In this document: positions 38,101-47,263 of the stretch, piece after piece | Position numbering within the stretch: position 1 is the first letter of the stretch | How the letters are laid out: each line of letters begins with the position of its first letter | Assembly: GCA_015066875.1 (NCBI GenBank) | Contig: SVNM01000004.1 | Span: forward strand, 1 to 64,000 | Length of the DNA stretch: 64,000 nt | Reading direction: 5' to 3' | From: Ruminococcus sp. | GTDB lineage: Bacteria; Bacillota; Clostridia; Oscillospirales; Ruminococcaceae | Notes under the pieces: generated by a model | What the model saw: the letters and a program-made list of their open reading frames with translations, nothing else | What the model was told of the DNA's origin: nothing | Databases searched by the model: none | Program-made: the position numbers and the translations under genes

Positions 38101-40200
38101 GGTCAGGCCTGTCAATCCACTGACATCAATTGATTCAAGCAGATTTTCTTTACATTCAATGGTTTTCATATTGCTGTTATTGCCCGGCTTAAGAGATGTG
38201 AGCTTATTATTATTGCAATAGACAGATTCAAGCTCAGTATTGTTTGAAAGGTCAAGAGCTGTAATCTGATTATCATTTGCGTTTAAGAATTTCAGCAAAG
38301 GAGCGTATTGAACATCAAGCGCTGTAAGCTTATTATTATTGCAATAAAGGTCGGAAAGCTTACTACAGCTTGTAATATCAAGCTGTGTGATTTCATTTAT
38401 CTCACATTTTATTGTTTCCAAAGCAGTACAGCCGTTCAGATTAAGTGTAGTTAAGGAGTTGTTGCTACACTCAAGCGTTTTCAGGGAAGCAAGACCACTT
38501 ACGTCAAGTGAAGTGAGCTTGCAGTTACTGCACACAAGCTGTTCCAATGATGAGAAGTATTTTATTCCTGTGAGGTCTGAAGTATTGCTACCTGCAACAT
38601 TGATTTCAGTTACCGCTGAAAGTTCTTGATAAGACAGAAGATTGTTGTTGTCAGCATCAAAACCCTTGACCTTGCTACGGAATTCAGTGTCAGGGAAATT
38701 TTCTTCACTGATGAGAACATCGTTGCTTGTCATGGCTTTGAGACATACATCTTTGCCCATTGTTTTCTGAGTACATTTCCAGCCATCTCTTTGATTTGTT
38801 GCCACATTGTAGTCTGCAATGAAAGAGCCTGTATCGGAATTAGTACCGTTGTCAACATATATAAGTGATTTTGAATCGGTTTCGCAGATATCGAGAACAA
38901 CAGAGAAGGTCTGATTTCCCTCCAGTGCAACAGCAGAGGGCAGTTCAATGGTATGATAGCCTTTATAGGCGATGTTGCCTTCAAAGACACTTTTTAATGT
39001 ACCGTTTGCGGGATCATCTGATGAAACATCGGTATATATGCTTATTCTGTAGTCGGTGTCGTTTTCGGCAGTATAAAATCCCACGCATTTAAGAGTGCTT
39101 TTACTGTCGGCGGTAAAAATATTTGCTACGCTTATGCCATATCCGCTCTTTTCAGGAGCAACAGACGATGTGCGTAAACTGTCGTATTGATAGATTTTGT
39201 CATAATAATCTGCGGGCGCCATTACAAAGGAACGACATTCAGCAGTTAAAGAAGGCTCTTCATAAGATATATAGAAGTATCCGTCATCTTTTGAAGAGGT
39301 GCCACCGCTGTTCTTGCAAAGCCACGCTCCGTCTTTTGAGGGGGTTCCGCCGTTAACGAAATTGAATCTGGAATAATTATCATCCCAGCCCACGATGGCA
39401 ATAGCGTGTTCTGCTACGTCGGGTGAATGTGTTTTATTGTAATAATAGCTTGTTTCCCAGATAAACGGGTTAAAAGTGTATCCGGCGTCAGATGTATAAC
39501 TTGCATAAAGAGCACTTTTGGTCATTATAGCTTCTTTTACGCTTTGCTGATCTTCAAAGGAATAGGATTCACTGAACTGAAGGCGTGCATTATACTGATA
39601 ACGCTTGCTTTCATCAAAGACAGGCCTTGTAACGACATCGGGCGCATAATCATTAAAAACAGGTCCGTTGCCTCTTGCCAGAGCATTTAAAGCCAGAGCA
39701 TCATAACCGCCCGATTCATAACACTCCACGCCTTTATAGATGTTTGCGTCGTATTCATTATACAGGGGAGAAGATGCATCGGTAATATCCTGTCCTTTTG
39801 TATACCAGATGAGATGGGATTCAGCAAAGTTGACATTATTATCTGCGATGCCCTTCATAATCATACTTGATTCACATGAAGCAATGACTGCATGAGCCCA
39901 GCAGGTTTTTGTACTTCCCTGGGAAACTACATTTGAAGTATAGCCCATATCAACCATACTGTATTTTGAAGGAAGACACCCGCCTCGCGCAGAAGAGGAG
40001 ACAAGGCTGTAATCATAAACATTGCTGTTGATTATCTGAGAGGGCGATGCTTCAGGCTGAGAAAACGGTTCAGCGTCGGTATTCTGAGCATAAACGCAAT
40101 TAACTGAGGCACTGATGCCTGTTATATATACTGCAAGAAGTGCCGGGAAAAAACGCGCAAAAAATTTATTGTTTCGTTTCATAAATATGTCACGCATCAA
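35152..40200 (-). CDS. Secreted C1A-like cysteine protease with LRRs, tandem CxxC/His repeats and C-terminal dockerin
   Basis: Signal peptide; VVSQGSTKTCWAHAVIASCES; HAIAIVGWDDNYSRFNF; LRRs; 28 CxxC repeats; LIGDIDGNNYIDVFDMLIFRRYI...ADISGDGSVTMIDFMLFCMRYF dockerin. ATG at 40182 likely start. Confidence 0.88.
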   Translation of the reverse strand: MMRDIFMKRNNKFFARFFPALLAVYITGISASVNCVYAQNTDAEPFSQPEASPSQIINSNVYDYSLVSSSARGGCLPSKYSMVDMGYTSNVVSQGSTKTCWAHAVIASCESSMIMKGIADNNVNFAESHLIWYTKGQDITDASSPLYNEYDANIYKGVECYESGGYDALALNALARGNGPVFNDYAPDVVTRPVFDESKRYQYNARLQFSESYSFEDQQSVKEAIMTKSALYASYTSDAGYTFNPFIWETSYYYNKTHSPDVAEHAIAIVGWDDNYSRFNFVNGGTPSKDGAWLCKNSGGTSSKDDGYFYISYEEPSLTAECRSFVMAPADYYDKIYQYDSLRTSSVAPEKSGYGISVANIFTADSKSTLKCVGFYTAENDTDYRISIYTDVSSDDPANGTLKSVFEGNIAYKGYHTIELPSAVALEGNQTFSVVLDICETDSKSLIYVDNGTNSDTGSFIADYNVATNQRDGWKCTQKTMGKDVCLKAMTSNDVLISEENFPDTEFRSKVKGFDADNNNLLSYQELSAVTEINVAGSNTSDLTGIKYFSSLEQLVCSNCKLTSLDVSGLASLKTLECSNNSLTTLNLNGCTALETIKCEINEITQLDITSCSKLSDLYCNNNKLTALDVQYAPLLKFLNANDNQITALDLSNNTELESVYCNNNKLTSLKPGNNSNMKTIECKENLLESIDVSGLTGLTWLYCNGNKISSLDVSACKEMYNLGCGQNPLTSLNIDGLAGLVNLYIHETYLPFIDVTGYDALSLLYTPNCVTTISDVNCSEINKLGLDLSRMSHISGASVVNGRLQPDSADVVSITYTYYCGNNYYREFSIKLDNVSHNYGNGTFINSDSHSLTCIDCGVRTDAEHSFNDDEWCDLGNGTHSQKCADCGYAPVPSKHIYSGWSPASDSGHVRYCELCKAPQHNQHSFDTFVIKNDIKHISVCSDCGYELEGKHNYGDLYSVSDYEHQQICQDCKHSISFPHDIDSVTDNRNGTHTNSCSVCGDKFTVPHNYSETINNGDGTHTQKCTDCNAESTAEHKFSPACNYKNGCHIQYCAHCDATLENPHTFKDWKALTSAIHIRVCTTCGAPETEKHDFSQWTQCNEHSHNRRCNTCGYSETNLHILNDYTVLPDGTNMVNCKDCDYSQKHIHKFSFWTSAEYGYHIRVCRECGLPERAEHTYEKYENNNEFVHKKVCSVCNKSEIEPHDYSEYANLNHEAHERICSLCSATEQEEHVISEYNLADISSHSGFCIYCKAEVSSDHSFNQISSDNNIYHNKICDICGYSLPELHTMSDWNCTEGENHSRYCGICDYTESGKHQSEHWYYSSDASHSAFCEICSKSSKAEHNYTVCFSISEHQHQLVCADCYNMIPQSHTFGEWFSNADGTHSKICSDCGYVETETHCFSQWELNNGQYTRSCTACAYREGPTICVGKWEDLGNGQHKRICTDCRSVQKGYHTYTDWIDYDGNHMRFCTGCGISEHGNHNYGDWADNCNGAHSRTCIDCGHIETYLHNYSSWTNNGDGTHSRTCDICLITQTNKHISTNCSDNLNGKHTGTCSICNATTEENHNCTSCIPSTREKHIYICDDCGNIEASEHVFETSNNIYQNTQTRTCIDCGYTETVALDYLIGDIDGNNYIDVFDMLIFRRYIVNGFPTDESRYSADISGDGSVTMIDFMLFCMRYF
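35335..37690 (-). repeat. Region encoding 28 tandem CxxC/His repeats (about 27-30 aa each)
   Basis: Pattern such as H-(N/T)YSxWTxNxDGTHSRTCxDCGxxE counted in the translation. Confidence 0.88.
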
Positions 40201-40258
40201 GGCGTGCCTTCACTTCCTCTCTTGTGTAATTTGTTGATGTGCTATGTAACTATAACCA

Positions 40259-40287
40259 ATTATAGCGTATTTTTATGCAAATTGCAA
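40259..40287 (-). promoter_or_regulatory. Promoter for the dockerin protease gene
   Basis: Minus strand TTGCAA - 17 bp - TATAAT. Confidence 0.6.
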
Positions 40288-40451
40288 TACAAAAACTGAA
40301 GAAAAGTTAACAAAAACGTAATATAATTTTTGTGTGTTATGGAAATGAGAGGAAGCTGAAGCGCATTTTTATGGAATGTTGCTGTCCTGTGGCTGATTTC
40401 AGATAATGTGCAAAAAAATAAAGCCCTGTACAAAATGTACAAGGCTTTGTG

Positions 40452-40529
40452 TGGGGTGGGAGATGGGATTCGAACCCACGATCTTCGGGACCACAATCCG
40501 ACGCTTTAACCAGCTAAGCTACACCCACC
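40452..40529 (-). tRNA. tRNA-His (GTG)
   Basis: GGTGGGTGTAGCTTAGCTGGTTAAAGCGTCGGATTGTGGTCCCGA...GTGGGTTCGAATCCCAT...CCA; anticodon loop TTGTGGT. Confidence 0.93.
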
Positions 40530-40589
40530 ATATAAATACAAACGAAACGCTCCATTGAATAGCATTGTATTAAACGGAGCATTTCGGAA

Positions 40590-40666
40590 TGGCACGCCTT
40601 ACTGGATTCGAACCAGTGACTTACTGCTTAGAAGGCAGTTACTCTATCCAGCTGAGTTAAAGGCGC
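40590..40666 (-). tRNA. tRNA-Arg (TCT)
   Basis: GCGCCTTTAACTCAGCTGGATAGAGTAACTGCCTTCTAAGCAGTAAGTCACTGGTTCGAATCCAGTAAGGCGTGCCA; anticodon loop CTTCTAA. Confidence 0.95.
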
Positions 40667-40690
40667 ATAAATAAACCGTCAATCTGACGG

Positions 40691-40764
<74 letters not shown>

Positions 40765-41033
40765 ATATTGAATATTATCGTTTCAACAGAAGTTATTTTA
40801 TCATAAAAAACAGGAGTTGTCAAGTGGAAAAAACAAAAAAAGCACTTTGCACAAAAAAAGAGTATATACAGCTATTCTGATGTCAAAAGTGACGAGCGTT
40901 TACAGGACGACAAGAAACAATAAAGTTAAAATAAAAAAATATATTTTTTCTTCGTCTTTTTTCGTCGCAGAAAACACTGTATTACAGAAAGTACTGTAAA
41001 AGGGGATAATTATCCTCTGAAAGGAGTGGTTGT

Positions 41034-41927
41034 ATGGACAAAAAAAGAAAGAAAAGGAAGGTTCAGTGCGGTAGAAGAGGAGAGAGGATTTTCAGTAATA
41101 TATGCGTAGCTCCCGGCTTTGTGGGAGCACTGATATTCTTTTTCATACCATTCTGCATCGTGATTTACTATTCTCTTGTGAATAATCCCGTAATGCATGA
41201 ATTTGTATATCTTGATAATTTCAAGGCGCTTTTCAAGAACTCAGCCTTTATAACGGCGGTAAAGAATACTGCTCAGTTTTCGGTTGTGGCAGTACCGCTT
41301 GCGGTGATCCTGTCGCTGATGCTTGCGGTTATGCTTGAGGCGAAAATCCCCGGAAAGAGCGTTTTCAGAACATTTTTCCTCAGTCCGCTTATGGTTCCCA
41401 CTGCGTCGGTAGTTCTTGTGTGGCAGGTTCTTTTCCACAATCACGGAACCATTAATCAGGTGATTGAAATGTTTGGCGGACAGCCTGTTGACTGGCTTAA
41501 ATCACAGCACGGACAGATCATCATAGTCTGTATGTTCCTGTGGAAGAACCTTGGCTATAATATGATACTTTTTATGTCGGCATTAAGTGCAATCCCAAAG
41601 GATATTATAGAGGTTGCCCGTCTTGAAGGGGCAGGCGGATTTTACCAGTTTGTGCATATCAAGCTGAGATATCTTTCGCCCACAGTAGTTTTCGTGTTCA
41701 TTCTGTCGCTGATAAACTCGTTCAAAATTTTCCGTGAGGTCTATCTGCTTACAGGTGATTATCCCTATGACAAGCTTTATATGCTTCAGCACTTTATGAA
41801 CAACACCTTCAACAGTCTTGATTATCAGAAGCTTTCGGCTGCGGCGGTGCTTTTCGCTGTTGTGATGATAGTGATAATCGGAGTTCTTATGTTTGTTGAA
41901 AATAAATACGGAGAGGATGTGGAATAA
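41034..41927 (+). CDS. Carbohydrate ABC transporter permease (MalF/UgpA-like)
   Basis: Six-TM; EVARLEGAGGFYQFVHIKLRYLSPT (EAA loop). Confidence 0.9.
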   Translation: MDKKRKKRKVQCGRRGERIFSNICVAPGFVGALIFFFIPFCIVIYYSLVNNPVMHEFVYLDNFKALFKNSAFITAVKNTAQFSVVAVPLAVILSLMLAVMLEAKIPGKSVFRTFFLSPLMVPTASVVLVWQVLFHNHGTINQVIEMFGGQPVDWLKSQHGQIIIVCMFLWKNLGYNMILFMSALSAIPKDIIEVARLEGAGGFYQFVHIKLRYLSPTVVFVFILSLINSFKIFREVYLLTGDYPYDKLYMLQHFMNNTFNSLDYQKLSAAAVLFAVVMIVIIGVLMFVENKYGEDVE

Positions 41928-42871
41928 TGAGAAATCTGCGAAAAAGCAAAAAAAAGCTTTTCACTGTGGTTATTACGGCATTTGCCTTTGCTGTGGCAGT
42001 GTCATTTCTGCTTCCCACAGTGCTTACCATAGCAAATTCGTTTATGGCAACAAGCGAAATTTCGTCAAACTACGGTGTGATGTACGGAAATATGACAGGT
42101 GACAGGAAAACCTATATTTCCGAAAATGTTAATCTGAAATTCATACCCGATTTTGTATCCTTTGAGCAGTACTCCACTGTATTGTTCAAGAGTCCCGAAT
42201 ATCTGTTTAAATTCTGGAATTCCGTAATACTTACCGTTCCGATAACCGTTTTCCAGATACTTGTTGCGATTTTTGCGGCATATGGTTTTTCCCGCTATGA
42301 AGGCAAGGTCAAGAGCATAATTTTCTTCTCGTACATAATTCTTATGCTTATGCCCTATCAGGTAACTCTTGTGCCGAATTTCCTCGTTGCTGATTTCATA
42401 AAGAATACCGCAACCGAGTTTTTCACTCAGCAGGGCAAGCCTCTGCCTGAATATATAAGCAATATGCGCTGGTCTATAATCTTGCCGGGAATATTCTCGC
42501 CCTTCAGCGTGTATCTTCTCACAAAGGTTATGAAGAGAATTCCCGTTTCATATATCGAGGCTGCAAAGCTTGACGGGGCAAATGAGCTTCAGGTGCTTTT
42601 CGGGGTATGTCTGCCTCTGTGCAAGGGAGCTCTTGTATCGGTGGTAATGCTTGTATTCATCGACTACTGGAATATGGTCGAACAGCCCATTGTAATGATG
42701 AAGGAATCAGATCTGCACCCGCTTTCCGTATTCCTGTCGCAGATAAACACAGGCGATGTGGGTATGGCGTTTGCTGTGGGAGTTGTATATATGATCCCGA
42801 CAATACTTATGTTCCTCTACGGTGAAGAGTACCTTGTTGAAGGTATTACCGCTGGCGGAATCAAAGGCTGA
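41927..42871 (+). CDS. Carbohydrate ABC transporter permease (MalG/UgpE-like)
   Basis: Six-TM; EAAKLDGANELQVLFGVCLPLCKGAL (EAA loop). Confidence 0.9.
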   Translation: MRNLRKSKKKLFTVVITAFAFAVAVSFLLPTVLTIANSFMATSEISSNYGVMYGNMTGDRKTYISENVNLKFIPDFVSFEQYSTVLFKSPEYLFKFWNSVILTVPITVFQILVAIFAAYGFSRYEGKVKSIIFFSYIILMLMPYQVTLVPNFLVADFIKNTATEFFTQQGKPLPEYISNMRWSIILPGIFSPFSVYLLTKVMKRIPVSYIEAAKLDGANELQVLFGVCLPLCKGALVSVVMLVFIDYWNMVEQPIVMMKESDLHPLSVFLSQINTGDVGMAFAVGVVYMIPTILMFLYGEEYLVEGITAGGIKG

Positions 42872-42897
42872 TTATAACGTGAAAAGGAGTTTTAACT

Positions 42898-44649
42898 ATG
42901 AATGAAAAGAATAATGCAGTAAATACAGCGGAAAAGGAAATTCCCGCGTCAATCCTCAGAGATGACGAAGCAGACAGAAAAGATCCCGCAAGAAAGCGTG
43001 AGATCATCAAGAATATACTTATTGTTTTTCTTGCAGTGATGCTTGTGCTCACATTTTTCTCAAATACAATTATGAACCGCTCGCTTGCTGAAATTTCTAC
43101 AGATTCCGTTACAGACGGAACTCTTACCGAGCGTGTAAGAGGAAGCGGTGTTGTTGAGGTCAATCAGGCTTATGAGATAAAGCTTGACGACAACAGAATT
43201 GTGGATACGGTTTTCATAAGAGAGGGACTTGAGGTCGCAAAGGGAGATGTGCTCTTTACTGTAGGCACAGGCGATAGTCCCGAACTTGCCGAAGCAGAGG
43301 CAATGCTCAACAATCTTCAGCTTGACTATCAGAAGTCGCTTCTTGTGGTGCCGTTTGACTACTCTGCTGAAAATCAGGCGATAAAAAATGCCCGTGAGGA
43401 CCTTAATACCGCTATTTCCGCAAGAGACAACGCTGTTGCTCAGCAGGGAATCTACAACAGCGCATTGACTTCATACAACAATAACAAGACCTCTCTTGCA
43501 AAGAAGCAGAATGAGCTTGCGGGAATTATCTCTGCCATTTCCGCAGTTGACAGCGATAATTACGCTATGGCAGACGCCGGATATACAGGAGATCTTATGG
43601 CACTGTACAACGCATATCTTTCGGCAGAGGAAGATTTTGCAAAGGCAAACGAACTCTATGAAAAACAGCTCAGCGAGGGAGCCGACACAACCGCAGCAAA
43701 GGCTGACCTTGATGCAAAAGCTCTTGCAAGGGATACGGCAAAATCCGCTTTTGACGCTGAAAAAACTACAGTCAGAACTACTCTTTCAGGCAGAAAGACA
43801 GCTCTTGAAAACGAAATAATCAATCTTGAAGCCTCAATCAGAGCTTTTGAAACAGGTAATCAGGGACAGCCCGCGGATATAAACGCTCTTAACGCAGATG
43901 TTACCGCAAAACAGCGTATCCTTGAGGACCTTATAATAGCTCTCAACAAGACACAGAATTCCGATAATATAAGCAAGCAGATCGCTGACCTCGACCTTGA
44001 CGCGAAGCAGGCAGAAATCGAAAAACAGCAGAAAAAGGTTGACGAAATCAAGGCAGAGTGCGGTATGACCGAAATAAAATCCGAACACAGCGGAGTTGTA
44101 AGTATGGTGAACATCGATCCCGGTGATATGACCGTTCCCGGCGAGCCTGTTGCGGTAATCGACATCACTGAGGGAGGCTATACCGTAAAGGTCAGCGTTG
44201 AAGCCGAAAAGGCAGACAAAGTCAGCGTTGGCTCCAAGGCAGAGGTAATCAACAACTGGACAGGCGATGTTACTGCTGTTCTTACGGAAATCAGAAACGA
44301 TACGGAAAGCAACTCCAAAAACAGAATTCTCGTATTCGACGTAACGGGAAATGTTGATTCGGGAACTTATCTTGACCTTTCTATCCCCTGTGGCAGAGGT
44401 GAATATCAGACAATTGTTCCCAAGAGTGCCGTTTATGAGGACGCTAACGGTTGCTTTGTACTTGTTGTAAGATCAGAGAGCACTCCTCTGGGCAACCGCT
44501 ACTATGCGGAAAGAATTGACGTTCAGGTTTCCGCTTCCGACGAGGTTTCAAGTGCTGTTATGGGAGGCGACCTCAAACCCGGACAGTATATAATTACAGC
44601 GTCAAGTGCTCCCATAGCATCGGGTGATCAGGTTCGTATGAAGGATTGA
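42898..44649 (+). CDS. HlyD/RND-type periplasmic adaptor (membrane fusion) protein with long coiled coil
   Basis: N-terminal TM, lipoyl-like IVDTVFIREGLEVAKGDVLFTV and SGVVSMVNIDPGDMTVPGEPVAVI halves separated by coiled coil. Confidence 0.85.
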   Translation: MNEKNNAVNTAEKEIPASILRDDEADRKDPARKREIIKNILIVFLAVMLVLTFFSNTIMNRSLAEISTDSVTDGTLTERVRGSGVVEVNQAYEIKLDDNRIVDTVFIREGLEVAKGDVLFTVGTGDSPELAEAEAMLNNLQLDYQKSLLVVPFDYSAENQAIKNAREDLNTAISARDNAVAQQGIYNSALTSYNNNKTSLAKKQNELAGIISAISAVDSDNYAMADAGYTGDLMALYNAYLSAEEDFAKANELYEKQLSEGADTTAAKADLDAKALARDTAKSAFDAEKTTVRTTLSGRKTALENEIINLEASIRAFETGNQGQPADINALNADVTAKQRILEDLIIALNKTQNSDNISKQIADLDLDAKQAEIEKQQKKVDEIKAECGMTEIKSEHSGVVSMVNIDPGDMTVPGEPVAVIDITEGGYTVKVSVEAEKADKVSVGSKAEVINNWTGDVTAVLTEIRNDTESNSKNRILVFDVTGNVDSGTYLDLSIPCGRGEYQTIVPKSAVYEDANGCFVLVVRSESTPLGNRYYAERIDVQVSASDEVSSAVMGGDLKPGQYIITASSAPIASGDQVRMKD

Positions 44650-44660
44650 CAGGTGATTTT

Positions 44661-45743
44661 ATGAAGCTGAAAATTACTAAAAGAGCAGTGCTTATCGGGA
44701 TAAATATTCTGTGTATTTCTGCCGTGACAGCTCTTTCCTGTATAGGAAACAAGCTTGCTTTGTCACAGGATTACAACTACGGAGCACAGCGCTGGAACTC
44801 AGAGGACGGTCACAGCCAGGTAAGCTGTTTTTTTCCTGACTCTCCGGGATTTGAGCTTTCCTCTGTGGCAGAGATAAGAAAGAATCTGCTTAACAATCTG
44901 AGAACGGTATCCATAGCTCCCGAAGAGGGCAAGAGGCTTTGTCCCGACGCATACAGCGCAGAGCTTGGCAAGGCAGATGTATCAAGCGATATAAACGGAT
45001 ATGCTCCCGCAGAGGTTACTGCTGTGGGCGGAGATTTCTTCCTTATGCGCAATTTTACCCTTCTTGACGGAGCGTACTTTACCGACAGCGATGTTATGCA
45101 GGACGGAGCTGTTATAGACCGCAGTCTTGCCTGGTCGCTTTACGGCTCTGAGGACATTGCGGGAATGAACATAAAAATCGGCGGACTTCAGTTTCGTATA
45201 TCCGCTGTAATTGATACTCCACATACAAAAGAGGAGAAAAAATGCCGTGGAGATTTTCCACAGCTTTATGTAACCTATGAGGGCGCATCTGCCATAAGCA
45301 ATATGATGGGACAAGGGGATTTCACAAAGGTAAGCTGTTACGAAGCAATTATGCCGGAGCCCGTAACAAGCTACGCGTACAATACAATCAGCGGAATAAC
45401 ATCTCAGTGGCAGGCAGATACCGTTGAAAACAATGGGCGCTTTGAATGGGGAAGGACATTGGGGAAAATAAAGACGCTCCACGAAAGAGAGCTTAAAACA
45501 AAGGCGGTAAAATATCCCTGGTGGGAAAATGCATCGCTTATGGTTGAAAGCAAGCTGAGCTTTATTTACCTGTGGCGAATAATATTTATGATACCTCCCG
45601 CAGTAACGCTTGTGTGGCTTGCTGTCAAGGGAGCAAGGCTTGCCAAAAAGTATATCATCAAGGGAGTAAAGCTTGTCCTTGATCTTATAGAAAAACGAAA
45701 AATGAAGAAATGGAGAGAAAAGAATGAACAGAAAGAAATTTAA
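44661..45743 (+). CDS. MacB periplasmic-core-like domain protein with only two predicted TMs
   Basis: TM near N-terminus; FFLMRNFTLLDGAYFTDSDVMQDGAVIDRSLAWSLYGSEDIAGMNIKIGGLQFRISAVI resembles MacB_PCD; single C-terminal TM. Confidence 0.7.
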   Translation: MKLKITKRAVLIGINILCISAVTALSCIGNKLALSQDYNYGAQRWNSEDGHSQVSCFFPDSPGFELSSVAEIRKNLLNNLRTVSIAPEEGKRLCPDAYSAELGKADVSSDINGYAPAEVTAVGGDFFLMRNFTLLDGAYFTDSDVMQDGAVIDRSLAWSLYGSEDIAGMNIKIGGLQFRISAVIDTPHTKEEKKCRGDFPQLYVTYEGASAISNMMGQGDFTKVSCYEAIMPEPVTSYAYNTISGITSQWQADTVENNGRFEWGRTLGKIKTLHERELKTKAVKYPWWENASLMVESKLSFIYLWRIIFMIPPAVTLVWLAVKGARLAKKYIIKGVKLVLDLIEKRKMKKWREKNEQKEI

Positions 45744-47013
45744 CAGAGCTGTATGTCTTACAGCAGTCCTCTCGCTGTGCACAACAGTATTGGCGTGCAG
45801 TGAAAAGGGAGAGGAAAACAAAAACAGCGGTATCAACCGAGTGCCTGTAACAACTGAGATAAGCGAGGTAAACGAAAGCGGAGAAAAGGTTATCGACTTT
45901 GCGCTGGCTGGCTGTCTTAAAGACGAGTATGAGGGTGCTGTAAGCCGTTTCAACAAGCAGTATGAGGGGCAGTATGAGGCTGTACTGCGTCAGATACAAA
46001 ATACCGAGATGACAAAGGATTTTTCAACCGCACTCAATATGGAAATCGTTTCGGGTAACGCTCCCGATATAATCTGCGTAATGGATTACAGCCTTATAAA
46101 AAATCTGGCAGGCAAGGGAGCAATAGCTGATATGTATTCCCTTATCGACAGCGAAAGCTCTCCCCTTGCACGTGAGGATTTCCTTTCAAATCTGCTTACT
46201 GCCAATGAAGATGACGGAAAGCTTATTGCAATGCCCACAAGATTTTTTATTTCCACAGCCATTGCAAAAAAGAAAAATGTACCGGGAGTAAGCGAAAACT
46301 GGACTCCGGAGCAGATGGTTGAAGCTCTGGAGAAGATGCCTGAGGATACTCTCATAAGCGTGGGAGCATCAGACCCCGTAACAAATCTTTTCAATTTTAT
46401 CTACCGCTCTACCTCAAGATATATCGACTACAACACAGGGGAATGTTCTTTTAACGGGGAAGAGTTCACAAAGCTTATAGAGCTTACCAAGGAGCTTTCA
46501 ACACGTGGCGACGCTACCTATCAGTATGACCTCAATGTTTTTGCAGTGGATAGGGCTCTTGTCTATTTCGGAGCTGTTCACAATGAGAAGATTTTTGAAG
46601 AGATGAAAACAGGTACCTTCGGCGATGATGAGCTGATATTTGTGGGAACTCCCACCTACGACGGCAAGGGCGGAGGCTTTTCATACGACAGTGTTATGAG
46701 TATAATGGAAAGCTCTGACTGCAAGGAGGGCGCATGGCTTCTTGTTGAAGAATTCCTTGGCGACAAGCATTTCGAGTCACTTCCCGTTGGATTTTCTCCC
46801 CTTGAGAAAAATCTCGGCTTCAAGGACGAGTACCTTGATTCCTATATGAGAAGCCTTACCGATAATAATTTCTATGACTACGACGTTATGGATATTATTG
46901 AGGAGGAAGTTGCATATTATTATGATGGAGTGCGCACCGCTCAGGAGTGCACCGAGATAATAAACAACAGAATTTCCATAAAAATTGCCGAGCAGACATG
47001 GCAGACAGACTGA
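45724..47013 (+). CDS. Extracellular solute-binding lipoprotein (sugar ABC type)
   Basis: LSLCTTVLACSEKGE lipobox; EYEGAVSRFNKQYEGQYEAVL and SGNAPDIICVMDYS. Confidence 0.87.
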   Translation: MNRKKFNRAVCLTAVLSLCTTVLACSEKGEENKNSGINRVPVTTEISEVNESGEKVIDFALAGCLKDEYEGAVSRFNKQYEGQYEAVLRQIQNTEMTKDFSTALNMEIVSGNAPDIICVMDYSLIKNLAGKGAIADMYSLIDSESSPLAREDFLSNLLTANEDDGKLIAMPTRFFISTAIAKKKNVPGVSENWTPEQMVEALEKMPEDTLISVGASDPVTNLFNFIYRSTSRYIDYNTGECSFNGEEFTKLIELTKELSTRGDATYQYDLNVFAVDRALVYFGAVHNEKIFEEMKTGTFGDDELIFVGTPTYDGKGGGFSYDSVMSIMESSDCKEGAWLLVEEFLGDKHFESLPVGFSPLEKNLGFKDEYLDSYMRSLTDNNFYDYDVMDIIEEEVAYYYDGVRTAQECTEIINNRISIKIAEQTWQTD

Positions 47014-47100
47014 GTGCTGTTGTCAAATCCACAGAGCTTTTACGCTTACAATAATCAGATTGTGTCTCCGGCGACACGCCGGTACAACCTCCTTTTACAG

Positions 47101-47137
47101 AAAGACTCCCGCAGACAGCTGAGGGAGTCTTTTTCTG
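47101..47137 (+). terminator. Intrinsic terminator after solute-binding gene
   Basis: aaagactcccgcagacagctgagggagtctttttctg. Confidence 0.8.
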
Positions 47138-47162
47138 TATTTCATAGAATTTTGTATATTGG

Positions 47163-47238
47163 GTGTAGGGGCGAACTGTGTTCGCCCGTATTTTGGAAAA
47201 AATCAGAATAAAAGGGCGAACACAGTTCGCCCCTACAC
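47163..47238. repeat. REP/MITE-like 25-bp perfect inverted repeat
   Basis: GTGTAGGGGCGAACTGTGTTCGCCC (47163-47187) ... GGGCGAACACAGTTCGCCCCTACAC (47214-47238). Confidence 0.85.
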
Positions 47239-47263
47239 AATCACGTATATAATTCCGCACACG

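Noticed and set aside
44982-45956. 324-aa minus-strand ORF
   Set aside because: Antisense to the MacB-PCD-like and SBP genes, which have clear family motifs.
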